Assembly (NCBI GenBank): GCA_018262385.1
Contig: JAGSPQ010000178.1
Coordinates: forward strand, 1 to 7,028
Length of the DNA: 7,028 nucleotides
Source: Myxococcaceae bacterium
GTDB taxonomy: Bacteria; Myxococcota; Myxococcia; Myxococcales; Myxococcaceae
Direction: 5' to 3'
The first letter of the stretch is position 1; each line of letters begins with the position of its first letter. Made by a program: the position numbers and the translations under genes. Positions 1 to 6,005 of this stretch are shown here, piece by piece. The notes beneath the pieces were generated by a model, which was not told the origin of the DNA, did not search any database, and saw nothing but the letters and a program-made list of their open reading frames with translations.

Positions 1-179
1 CTCGAAGGGATCGACGTGCTGCCGCCGGCGAGCGCGATCACCACGGTGAAGAGGAAGCAGCCGACCAGCGGCGCGCCGAGCACCACCCACAGCACCCAGC
101 TGCGCTTCTTCGCAGGCGGCGGGGGCCGGGCGGGAACGTAGCCAACGGCTTCGGGCGGGTTCGGCGGCTGGGGAGTCAT
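1..179 (-). CDS. Proline-rich single-pass membrane protein, N-terminal part only
   Basis: Only the first 59 residues lie in the window; the rest is beyond the left edge. I translated this short reading frame directly from the reverse strand. It begins MTPQPPNPPEAVGYVPARPP, a proline-rich and probably unstructured cytoplasmic leader. A KKR cluster at residues 24-26 follows, then one hydrophobic helix at about residues 28-51 ending in AGG. Positive charges ahead of the helix predict the N-terminus inside and the missing C-terminal domain outside the membrane. The ATG follows a run of seven C and has no good Shine-Dalgarno; a GGGAGAGGG purine stretch lies about 15 bases or more upstream, so the start is only moderately sure. 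It lies 52 bases downstream of the nuclease gene on the same strand, so co-transcription is likely. The family cannot be named from this fragment; many proteins share a Pro-rich leader plus one helix. Confidence 0.6.
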   Translation of the reverse strand, partial: MTPQPPNPPEAVGYVPARPPPPAKKRSWVLWVVLGAPLVGCFLFTVVIALAGGSTSIPS

Positions 180-231
180 GGGGGGGCTGGTTAATGCAGC
201 CCTCTCCCATCGGCAACGGATCCGGTCGGAT

Positions 232-975
232 CTACCTCAGACAGTCCGGCTTGCCGCCGTACCGGCGCTTGAACGGGACGTAAATCATGCACGACTGGTC
301 GTCCCCGGTCTTTTCACAGACAGTCTGGCAGGTGTCGTAGACGTCCTGGTGTTTGCGAACCAGCGCCTCGCCGGTGCGGGTGTCGACCACCCGGTTGTAG
401 GCCTCGCCGTCCTTGTCCTCGCCGTCCTCGCCCAGCGAGTGGAGGCTGGTGATCACCCCCTTCACCACCCCCTTGGCCCAGATCCCGGCCTTCTTCCCCT
501 GGGCCTCTTTCTGGATCGCCAGCAGCTCGGGGTCGGGCTTGTTCCCCTCGACCGCGTAGACCAGCCCGTGGCCCTGGCGGACGAGCTCCTTCGCCGCCTC
601 GGGGCAGTCGATCAGCAGCCGCCGGTAGCCGTCGAGCTTGCCGTCGGTGGTGCAGGCCCACTTCTGGCTGGCGGCGACGGTCGAGCTGGCCTTGGCGATC
701 TCGAACAGCTCGCGCGGGGTCCAGCCGCCCCACTGGTGCACCGGCCCGAACGCCTCGAGGGTGTTGTAGCGCTGCAGCCGGGTGCCGCTGCCCTTGTACT
801 GGCCGGACTTGATCTTGAAGCTGTCGCCGTCGGTCCAGACCACCTCGGTCTCTTCGCCGTTGAGCACCAGCATCGCCTTGGCGTCGTGCTTGTCGGGGTT
901 GGGCTTCTTGCTGCGGCCCCGGGCGTGGCTGACCACTGCCAGCAGGACCACCATCGACACCAGGCGCCAGTTCAT
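232..975 (-). CDS. Secreted staphylococcal-nuclease-like (thermonuclease family) protein with Cys-containing C-terminal extension
   Basis: 247 residues. Residues 1-20 form a signal peptide (MNWR, hydrophobic LVSMVVLLAVV, then SHARG), so the protein is probably exported. Residues about 40-167 match the SNase fold motif by motif: TDGDSF (48-53) for the DGDT metal-binding turn; GTRLQRYNTLE (64-74) for the RLxGIDTPE block; DGYRRLL (115-121) for DKYGRLL; ELVRQGHGLVY (130-140); and KEAQGKKAGIW (156-166) for the family's closing KEAKxxKxGIW. Arg66, Glu74 and Arg119 align with catalytic Arg35, Glu43 and Arg87 of the staphylococcal enzyme. Asn71 replaces the calcium ligand Asp40, and Leu73 replaces the proline. 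A tail of about 80 residues carries an acidic stretch (183-191) and four cysteines (216, 220, 229, 245) that could form disulfides. It starts 12 bases after dcd. The family cleaves DNA and RNA; activity here is inferred. Confidence 0.85.
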   Translation of the reverse strand: MNWRLVSMVVLLAVVSHARGRSKKPNPDKHDAKAMLVLNGEETEVVWTDGDSFKIKSGQYKGSGTRLQRYNTLEAFGPVHQWGGWTPRELFEIAKASSTVAASQKWACTTDGKLDGYRRLLIDCPEAAKELVRQGHGLVYAVEGNKPDPELLAIQKEAQGKKAGIWAKGVVKGVITSLHSLGEDGEDKDGEAYNRVVDTRTGEALVRKHQDVYDTCQTVCEKTGDDQSCMIYVPFKRRYGGKPDCLR

Positions 976-987
976 AGGCGTCGCAGC

Positions 988-1554
988 TTACGCCTTGGGC
1001 AGGGTGACGCCCCGCTGCCCCTGGTACTTGCCGCCGCGATCCTTGTAGCTGGTCTCGCACTCCTCGTCGGACTCGAAGAACAGCATCTGGGCCACGCCCT
1101 CGTTGGCGTAGATCCGCGCCGGCAGCGGGGTGGTGTTCGAGAACTCGAGGGTGACGTGGCCTTCCCACTCGGGCTCGAGCGGGGTGACGTTGACGATGAT
1201 TCCGCACCGGGCGTAGGTCGACTTGCCCAGGCAGATCACCAGCACGTTGCGGGGGATCTTGAAGTACTCGACGGTGCGGGCGAGCGCGAACGAGTTGGGA
1301 GGGATGATGCACTCGCTGGCCTTGCGGTCGACGAAGCTGCTCGGATCGAAGGTCTTCGGGTCCACGATGGTCGAGTTGATGTTGGTGAAGATCTTGAACT
1401 CGTCGGCGCAGCGCACGTCGTAGCCGTAGCTGCTGGTGCCGTAGCTGATCAGCTTGCCGCTGCCGTTGGTGCGCTGCTGGCCGGGCTCGAAGGGCGAGAT
1501 CATCTGGTGTTCCTGCGCCATCCTGCGGATCCACCGGTCGGATTTGATCGTCAT
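988..1554 (-). CDS. dcd: dCTP deaminase
   Basis: 188 residues, close to the usual 188-193 for the family. The enzyme is a cytoplasmic homotrimer that converts dCTP to dUTP and ammonia, feeding dUMP to thymidylate synthesis. Visible family blocks are [13 protein letters not shown] at the N-terminus, [12 protein letters not shown] (37-48), [11 protein letters not shown] (82-92), [10 protein letters not shown] (110-119), the [20 protein letters not shown] segment (122-141) and the C-terminal [14 protein letters not shown]. Ser112, Arg116 and Glu137 align with Ser111, Arg115 and the catalytic Glu138 of the E. coli enzyme. The frame stays open upstream for 45 more codons, but homology begins exactly at MTIKSD and a GGGAG lies 12 bases upstream of that ATG, so the shorter start is chosen. 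dUTPase activity of the bifunctional type cannot be decided from sequence alone. It leads the minus-strand group and is divergent from mogA. Confidence 0.95.
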   Translation of the reverse strand: MTIKSDRWIRRMAQEHQMISPFEPGQQRTNGSGKLISYGTSSYGYDVRCADEFKIFTNINSTIVDPKTFDPSSFVDRKASECIIPPNSFALARTVEYFKIPRNVLVICLGKSTYARCGIIVNVTPLEPEWEGHVTLEFSNTTPLPARIYANEGVAQMLFFESDEECETSYKDRGGKYQGQRGVTLPKA

Positions 1555-1598
1555 CTGAAAAAGGTTCTCCCAAAAAACTGCGTTAAACCGCGCGGACC
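1555..1598. promoter_or_regulatory. Divergent dcd/mogA intergenic region
   Basis: Only 44 bases separate the two divergent start codons. The segment is AT-rich for this genome, with A-runs at 1558-1562 and 1572-1577. It must carry both 5' leaders and at least part of both promoters, so core promoter elements probably lie partly inside the opposite coding region. I found no convincing -35/-10 pair on either strand. The minus-strand dcd ribosome binding site takes up part of it; mogA has no clear Shine-Dalgarno. Confidence 0.4.
1567..1571 (-). promoter_or_regulatory. Ribosome binding site of dcd
   Basis: GGGAG on the minus strand, 12 bases before the ATG at 1554. It supports the 188-residue dcd start over the open upstream extension, although the spacing is slightly long. 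Confidence 0.5.
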
Positions 1599-2141
1599 AT
1601 GACGCAAACTTCTGTTGCACGCATCGGAATCCTGACCGCCTCCGACCGCGCCAGCCAGGGTGTCTATGAAGACCTCTCGGGCAAGGCAATCGAGCAGGTG
1701 CTGACCGAGTTTCTCGCCAGCAAATGGGAGAAGGTCTACCGGTTGATCCCCGACGATCGGCCCACGATCGAGCGCACCCTGAAGGAGCTGTGCGACGAAG
1801 AGGGCTGCGCGCTGGTGGTCACCACCGGGGGCACCGGCCCGGCGCGGCGCGACGTCACCCCCGAGGCGACCGAGGCGGTGTGCGAGAAGATGATGCCGGG
1901 GTTCGGCGAGCAGATGCGGGCGGTGTCGCTCAAAGTGGTGCCGACGGCGATCCTCTCGCGCCAGACGGCGGGCATCCGCGGCAAGACGCTGATCATCAAC
2001 CTGCCGGGAAAGCCGAGCGCGATCCGCGACTGCCTCGAGGCGGTCTTCCCCGCGATTCCCTACTGCCTCGACCTGCTCGAAGGGCCGTTTCTGCAGGGCA
2101 GCGACACTGCACCGAAAGTCTTTCGCCCGAAGGCGAAGTGA
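1599..2141 (+). CDS. mogA: Molybdopterin adenylyltransferase MogA
   Basis: 180 residues. MogA adenylylates molybdopterin with MgATP to give MPT-AMP, the activated intermediate into which MoeA inserts molybdate. Visible are [12 protein letters not shown] (8-19), RLIPDD (48-53), [17 protein letters not shown] (75-91), GFGEQMR (101-107), [14 protein letters not shown] (115-128) and [16 protein letters not shown] (131-146), all closely matching E. coli MogA. Asp52 and Asp85 align with E. coli Asp49 and Asp82, which are needed for catalysis. The PARRD form and the [10 protein letters not shown] ending favour MogA over MoaB. It is somewhat shorter than E. coli MogA (195), lacking an insertion before the PYC segment and part of the C-terminal tail. 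No other molybdenum-cofactor gene is present here, so it is isolated from its pathway. It is the first gene of a plus-strand run; the next gene starts 31 bases later. Confidence 0.95.
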   Translation: MTQTSVARIGILTASDRASQGVYEDLSGKAIEQVLTEFLASKWEKVYRLIPDDRPTIERTLKELCDEEGCALVVTTGGTGPARRDVTPEATEAVCEKMMPGFGEQMRAVSLKVVPTAILSRQTAGIRGKTLIINLPGKPSAIRDCLEAVFPAIPYCLDLLEGPFLQGSDTAPKVFRPKAK

Positions 2142-2160
2142 GCTTGGCTGCGCCGGGATC

Positions 2161-2166
2161 AGGGAG
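2161..2166 (+). promoter_or_regulatory. Ribosome binding site of the 80-residue protein gene
   Basis: AGGGAG, 6 bases before the ATG at 2173. It is one of the best Shine-Dalgarno sequences in the window and argues that the small gene is really translated. Confidence 0.7.
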
Positions 2167-2172
2167 CGAAAC

Positions 2173-2415
2173 ATGAACGAAGCAGAAATGAAGGCAGAGC
2201 TCGAGCGGCTGACCAAAGAGAACGAGTCGCTCAAGGCGCGGACCAGCAAGGGAATCTCGCTCAAGGTCTCCGAGAAGGGCGGCGTCTCGGTCTACGGCAT
2301 GGGGCGGTTTCCGATCACGCTCTACAAGGAGCAGTGGCTCAAGCTGCTCGACATGGCCGACGACCTGCGGCGGTTCATCGAAGAGAACTCCAGCAAGCTG
2401 AAGGTCAAAGAGTAG
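2173..2415 (+). CDS. Small conserved protein of unknown function (coiled coil plus VYGMGRFPITLY domain)
   Basis: 80 residues, no signal peptide, charged and probably cytoplasmic. Residues 1-24 form a highly charged helix with heptad-like leucines (MNEAEMKAELERLTKENESL), predicting a short coiled coil for dimerisation. Residues 28-70 form a compact domain: ISLKVSEKGGVSVYGMGRFP, then ITLYKEQWLKLLDMADDLRR, ending IEENSSKL. I recall similar small uncharacterised proteins in cyanobacteria and other bacteria, with the same KVSEKG, VYG.xRFP.TLY and QW.KLL pattern, but know of no assigned function. The gene is supported by its length, its strong ribosome binding site and the conserved-looking motif. 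It sits between mogA (31 bases upstream) and the ion channel (67 bases downstream) on the same strand. Neither neighbour explains its role, and I do not assign one. Confidence 0.85.
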   Translation: MNEAEMKAELERLTKENESLKARTSKGISLKVSEKGGVSVYGMGRFPITLYKEQWLKLLDMADDLRRFIEENSSKLKVKE

Positions 2416-2427
2416 GCAAGCTGCACT

Positions 2428-2445
2428 CCCCGCGCCGCTGCGGGG
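2428..2445 (+). terminator. Short GC hairpin, possible weak terminator or attenuator
   Basis: CCCCGC at 2428-2433 pairs perfectly with GCGGGG at 2440-2445 around a six-base loop. It lies 12 bases after the small gene and 37 before the channel start. No proper T-run follows (TCTGTCACCCGTTTCC), so it may only reduce readthrough or stabilise an RNA end, or be a chance GC-rich pairing. Confidence 0.3.
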
Positions 2446-2482
2446 TCTGTCACCCGTTTCCATCCCCTCGAGGTCGCCGCCC

Positions 2483-4669
2483 ATGGCCAACGAAGCTCCC
2501 GACGCCCCTTCGACCGGCGACAAGATCCGCTATCAGGTCGATCGGTTCCTCTCCTGGAGCCCGCTGGCCCGGTTCATCGGGCTGTTCGGCATCTCCTTCA
2601 TCCTGATCTCGATCGGCGCCACGGTGAGCATGTTCGTGCTCCCGCCCGACCCGGAGAAGCCGCACGACTTCCTCGAGCAGATGTGGTGGGCGCTCACCCG
2701 CGTCGCCGACGCCGGCACGATGGGCGACGACACCGGCACCGCGGTGCGCGCGGTGGCGATCTTCTCGACCCTGAGCGGGGTGTTCGTGGTCGCGTTGCTG
2801 ATCGGCCTCGTCAGCTCGACCATCGGCGACAAGCTCGAGGATCTGCGCAAGGGCAACAGCCCGGTGATCGACGAGAACCACACCCTGATCCTCGGGTGGG
2901 GCGAGAAGGTATTCGCGATCCTGCGCGAGCTGCGCGAGGCCAACGCCAGCCTGAAGCACGCCTCGGTGGTGATCCTCTCCTACGCCCCGAAAGAAGAAGT
3001 GGAAGAGGCGGTGCGCGAGCGAATGGGCGACATGCGCACCACCCGGGTGGTGGTCCGCCAGGGCAGCACCTACGACCCGCATGACCTGAAGAAGGTCGGC
3101 GCCGGCCGCGCCCGCAGCATCATCATCCTCGCCTCCGACACCGCGGAGGAGGACGGCGAGGCGTCGGAAGACGCCGACATGAGCGCGATCAAGACCCTGC
3201 TCGCGCTGCGCCGGATCCCCGGAGCGCTGACGAAGAACCACGCCACCGTCGAGCTGATCGACTCGGCCCGCAAGCAGGTGGTCGAGCAACTGGGCAACGG
3301 CGGGGTGGAAGTGGTCGCGATGGAAGAGACGCTCTCGCGGATGATGGTGCAGACCTCCCGCCAGAACGGCCTCGCCGAGGTCTACCGCGGGCTGCTGTCG
3401 TACGAGGGCAGCGAGTTCTATTTCAAGTCGTTCCCCGAGCTGGCCGGCAAGCCGTTCGGCGACGCCCAGTGGAAGATGAAGGACGCGGTGGTGGTCGGCT
3501 ACCGCCGCCCGGAGCACGGCGAGACGCCGGCCGCCACCATCCTCAACCCGAAGGACGAGGTGCTGCTCGAGGCGACCGACGAGCTGCTGGTGATCGCCGA
3601 GGACGACGACTCGTTCTCGCTGACCGCCGCCCACGCCCCCGAGCTGCCCGAGGGGTTCAAGGGCGCCACCCCGATGTCCCGCCAGCCCGAGCGGCTGCTG
3701 GTCTGCGGCAACAGCCCGAAGCTGGGCGACATGCTGCGCGAGTACGACAACTACGTGCTGCCCGGCTCGGAAGCCTGGCTGATGCCCAACGAGAACAAGG
3801 AGGGCTTCACCGACTTCATCAAGGCCGAGGTGGGCTCGCTCAAGAACCTCAAGCTCAAGTACGTCGAGGGAGACCCCACCAACCCCGCCGCGCTGAAGAA
3901 GGTCGCCTCGCCCGACTTCTACTGCGCGCTGATCGTCGCCGACACCTCCCAGCCCGAGGACGAGGCCGATGCGCACACGGTGATGACGGTGCTGCTGATG
4001 CGCGACCTGTTCAAGGACCTCGGCGACAAGAAGCCGCGGATCATCAGCGAGATCCTCGACCCGCGGACCAAGGATCTGCTCGAGCAGGACTACGGCGCCG
4101 ACTTCGTCGTCTCCTCCGAGATGACCTCGATGCTGCTGGCCCAGATCTCCGAGCGCCGCGACCTCAACGCGGTGTTCGCCGACCTGTTCGACTCGGACGG
4201 CAACGAGGTCTACCTCAAGCGCGCCGCCTGCTACGTCGAGCTCGACGTGCCCTCCAACTGGATGGCGGTGCAGAAGATGGCCCGGGTGCGGGGCGAGGTC
4301 GCGATTGGCTACATGAAGGCCGGCCAGCCGCCGCTGATCAACCCCCCCCAGAGCGACACCCAGCCGTACGTGGCGGAAGATCGGATCATCGTCCTGAGCG
4401 AAGACGACAGCGAGGCGCTGGGCGATCAGCGGGGCGGCGAGTTCACCGCCGACCCGATGGTGCCCGACCTCACCCCGCCCTCTCCGCGCTACGTGGCGGC
4501 CCCGGCGCCGGCCCCGGTGGCTCCGCCCGCTCCGGCCGCCCGCGCGCCCTCGGCGCTGGTTCCCCCCCAGCCCAGGCCGCTGGAGGCCACCACCGTCACC
4601 GCCGGGCCCCGCGTCGCCGGCCCGAGCACCCAGCCCCGCGCGCCGCTGCCTCCGAAGCCGAAGGCGTGA
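2483..4669 (+). CDS. CASTOR/POLLUX-type ion channel with two RCK-like regions
   Basis: 728 residues. The N-terminus is cytoplasmic; TM1 is at about 29-52. A pore helix and filter-like segment, FLEQMWWALTRVADAGTMG (63-81), follows, then TM2 at about 87-112. The VADAG core resembles the ADAGNHA/ADSGNHA filter of plant CASTOR/POLLUX. A large cytoplasmic part follows: a first nucleotide-binding-like region opening with HTLILGWGEK (133-142), where GWG replaces the usual GxGxxG, as in this family; a beta-rich subdomain about 308-377; a second region opening with ERLLVCGNSPKLGDML (403-418); and another beta-rich subdomain about 574-643. The last 65 residues are Pro/Ala-rich and disordered. Plant members are nuclear-envelope cation channels; bacterial members are presumed plasma-membrane cation channels with unknown selectivity. 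GAGG lies 9 bases before the ATG. The stop overlaps the kelch gene's start, suggesting co-translation. It is often annotated as TrkA-N, but it carries its own pore. Confidence 0.9.
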   Translation: MANEAPDAPSTGDKIRYQVDRFLSWSPLARFIGLFGISFILISIGATVSMFVLPPDPEKPHDFLEQMWWALTRVADAGTMGDDTGTAVRAVAIFSTLSGVFVVALLIGLVSSTIGDKLEDLRKGNSPVIDENHTLILGWGEKVFAILRELREANASLKHASVVILSYAPKEEVEEAVRERMGDMRTTRVVVRQGSTYDPHDLKKVGAGRARSIIILASDTAEEDGEASEDADMSAIKTLLALRRIPGALTKNHATVELIDSARKQVVEQLGNGGVEVVAMEETLSRMMVQTSRQNGLAEVYRGLLSYEGSEFYFKSFPELAGKPFGDAQWKMKDAVVVGYRRPEHGETPAATILNPKDEVLLEATDELLVIAEDDDSFSLTAAHAPELPEGFKGATPMSRQPERLLVCGNSPKLGDMLREYDNYVLPGSEAWLMPNENKEGFTDFIKAEVGSLKNLKLKYVEGDPTNPAALKKVASPDFYCALIVADTSQPEDEADAHTVMTVLLMRDLFKDLGDKKPRIISEILDPRTKDLLEQDYGADFVVSSEMTSMLLAQISERRDLNAVFADLFDSDGNEVYLKRAACYVELDVPSNWMAVQKMARVRGEVAIGYMKAGQPPLINPPQSDTQPYVAEDRIIVLSEDDSEALGDQRGGEFTADPMVPDLTPPSPRYVAAPAPAPVAPPAPAARAPSALVPPQPRPLEATTVTAGPRVAGPSTQPRAPLPPKPKA

Positions 4670-5904
4670 AGGGCCGCCCGCTCGTCCTCCTCGTCGGCGC
4701 CCTCCTCGCCCTGCCCTCCCAGGCCGGCTCGCAGGTGGGCGCGTTCCAGCCGGCCGGCGCGCTGAAGGCCGGCCGCTACCTCCACACCGCGACCCGGCTG
4801 GCCGACGGCCGGGTGCTGGTGGTCGGCGGCCGGGGAGTGGACGGCACGAAGGAGCTCGACTCGGTCGAGCTCTACCAACCGAAGACCAACCGCTGGAGCG
4901 ACGGCCCGAAGCTGTCGGCCGGTCGCAGCGGCCACACCGCCACCTTGCTGCCCGACGGCCGGGTGCTGGTGACCGGCGGCACCACCCACGAAGCGAGCGC
5001 CGAGGGCAGCCGCTTCGTCGCCCGCGACAGCGTCGAGCTGTTCGACCCGAAGGCCAACCAGTGGAAGCCGGGCGCGCCGATGGCCCAGGCGCGCAACTGG
5101 CACACCGCGACCCTGCTCGACGACGGCCGGGTACTGGTGGTGGGCGGCGCGCGCGAGCAGAAGAGCCACCTCAACACCGCCGAGCTCTATGACCCGGCGA
5201 AGGACCGCTGGTCGGCCGCCGCCCCGCTCGCCCAGGCGCGCTGCCTCCACCAGGCGGTGAAGCTCACCGACGGCAGCGTGCTGGTGGTCGGCGGCCGGTC
5301 GAACCAGCTGCCGCTCGAGGAGGCGGGGCCCGACGCGGGGATGGCGCAGCGGCCCCACGGCGCAGCGCGGGGGCCGACCGGCTTCGGCGCGCCGATCGCC
5401 TCGGCCGAGCGGTGGTCGCCGGAGGGCAGGTGGGCGACGCTGAGCGAGCCGGTGGATCCCCGCCAGCGCCACGCGCTGCTCGCCCTGCCCCAGGGCCGGG
5501 CGATGGTGGTGGGCGGCGCGACCCGCACCGGCCTGACCAACCTCGCCGAGCTGTGGACGCCCGATGCCGGCGCGTGGCTCACCCCCGAGCACAGCCTCTC
5601 GATGGGCCTGGGCAGCCACACCGCCACCGCGCTCGAGAACGGCGACGTGCTGGTGGTGGGAGGCGAGCCGCCCAACAGCGTCGACACCGCCCGGGCCCAG
5701 CGGTTCGAGGCCGCCGCGCAGCGCTGGTGCCTGGCGGGCGAGCTGCTCTCGTCGCGCAAGCAGCACACCGCCACCGTGCTCGAGAGCGGCAGGGTGCTGG
5801 TGGTGGGGGGCGTCTCGGCCGGAATTCCCGAGCGCACCGCCGAGCGCTGGGAGCCGCGCAAGGGCGCCTGTGAAGAGCCGCCCGGCCCTTCACTCGAGTG
5901 GTGA
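4666..5904 (+). CDS. Secreted kelch-repeat beta-propeller protein
   Basis: 412 residues from a GTG start that overlaps the channel's TGA stop by four bases (GTGA). This start is chosen because it gives a textbook signal peptide: VKGR, then PLVLLVGALLALP, then SQA with cleavage likely after Ala20. The frame is open far upstream, but only as a GC-rich shadow of the channel gene. Residues about 28-402 hold seven kelch-type repeats, each with the pattern HTAT.L.DGRVLVVGG and most followed by AELYDP...W. The glycine doublets are at 54, 104, 160, 209, 283, 332 and 381. Repeat 4 has an extra loop of about 25 residues rich in Gly, Pro and Ala (about 215-244). Seven repeats would close a propeller, although the last repeat is short. 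There is no catalytic motif or anchor, so it is probably periplasmic or extracellular and binds a ligand or partner. It has no own Shine-Dalgarno of note, consistent with translational coupling. Confidence 0.9.
   Translation: MKGRPLVLLVGALLALPSQAGSQVGAFQPAGALKAGRYLHTATRLADGRVLVVGGRGVDGTKELDSVELYQPKTNRWSDGPKLSAGRSGHTATLLPDGRVLVTGGTTHEASAEGSRFVARDSVELFDPKANQWKPGAPMAQARNWHTATLLDDGRVLVVGGAREQKSHLNTAELYDPAKDRWSAAAPLAQARCLHQAVKLTDGSVLVVGGRSNQLPLEEAGPDAGMAQRPHGAARGPTGFGAPIASAERWSPEGRWATLSEPVDPRQRHALLALPQGRAMVVGGATRTGLTNLAELWTPDAGAWLTPEHSLSMGLGSHTATALENGDVLVVGGEPPNSVDTARAQRFEAAAQRWCLAGELLSSRKQHTATVLESGRVLVVGGVSAGIPERTAERWEPRKGACEEPPGPSLEW
4804..5138 (+). repeat. Near-identical 17-base repeats in kelch blades 1-3
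   Basis: GACGGCCGGGTGCTGGT occurs at 4804-4820 and 4954-4970, and with one mismatch at 5122-5138, encoding the DGRVLV strand of successive blades. GCCACACCGCCACC also recurs, at 4931-4944 and 5614-5627. These reflect internal duplication of propeller blades together with biased codon choice, and could support blade gain or loss by recombination. Confidence 0.75.
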
Positions 5905-5927
5905 GCGTTGACCGAAGTTGGTAATGA

Positions 5928-5955
5928 TTAGACAACTCGCCGGAGTGTCTATAAA
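5928..5955 (+). promoter_or_regulatory. Candidate sigma-70-like promoter of the AT-hook protein gene
   Basis: TTAGAC (5928-5933), or in the overlapping register TAGACA (5929-5934), could be a -35 box. TATAAA (5950-5955) could be the -10 box, with 15-16 bases between. It lies in the most AT-rich stretch of the window and would give a leader of roughly 40-45 bases. The spacing is at the short end, and the -10 box sits in the loop of an inverted repeat. Confidence 0.45.
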
Positions 5956-5972
5956 AGACTGCCGGTTGTTTT
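5939..5972 (+). terminator. Interrupted hairpin with T-rich tail downstream of the kelch gene
   Basis: CCGG (5940-5943) and GTC (5947-5949) pair with GAC (5957-5959) and CCGG (5962-5965) around a TATAAAA loop, with a small asymmetric internal loop. TTGTTTT follows at 5966-5972. Read as RNA, this is a plausible intrinsic terminator for the mogA-to-kelch transcript. The same bases could instead act as an operator around the -10 box of the next gene. Confidence 0.4.
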
Positions 5973-5994
5973 CCATCGCCCTGTAATTCCCCAA

Positions 5995-5999
5995 CGGAG
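5995..5999 (+). promoter_or_regulatory. Ribosome binding site of the AT-hook protein gene
   Basis: CGGAG, 6 bases before the ATG at 6006, supports this start. Confidence 0.6.
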
Positions 6000-6005
6000 C
6001 CCCCC

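Noticed and set aside
57..68. Lipobox-like LVGC in the left-edge membrane protein
   Set aside because: The hydrophobic helix continues well past the Cys (FLFTVVIAL), and the long proline-rich leader is unlike a lipoprotein signal, so a transmembrane helix fits better.
219..232. GATCC-GGTC-GGATC hairpin at the nuclease stop codon
   Set aside because: Short five-pair stem with no T-run on the minus strand; more likely chance than a terminator, and the downstream gene is co-oriented.
178..1602. Long plus-strand reading frame of 474 codons opposite the nuclease and dcd
   Set aside because: It is antisense to two genes with clear family motifs; its composition (Leu, Ala, Gly, Val, Arg-rich, no domain) is the usual shadow of GC-rich coding DNA.
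1555..1689. 45-residue N-terminal extension of dCTP deaminase
   Set aside because: It would overlap mogA, carries no family homology and precedes the conserved MTIKSD start, which has its own GGGAG.
2450..3976. 508-codon minus-strand frame opposite the channel gene
   Set aside because: Shadow of the channel gene, with monotonous His/Leu/Gly/Ala/Val composition and no recognisable motif.
3469..4665. Upstream in-frame extension of the kelch protein into the channel gene
   Set aside because: The extension is Arg/Gly/Ala-rich out-of-frame channel sequence. The GTG at 4666 gives a proper signal peptide, so the extension is not translated normally; the frameshift idea is kept as a separate, weak finding.
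4489..5766. 425-codon minus-strand frame opposite the kelch gene
   Set aside because: The repetitive DHQHPAVG-type pattern is simply the reverse complement of the kelch repeats.
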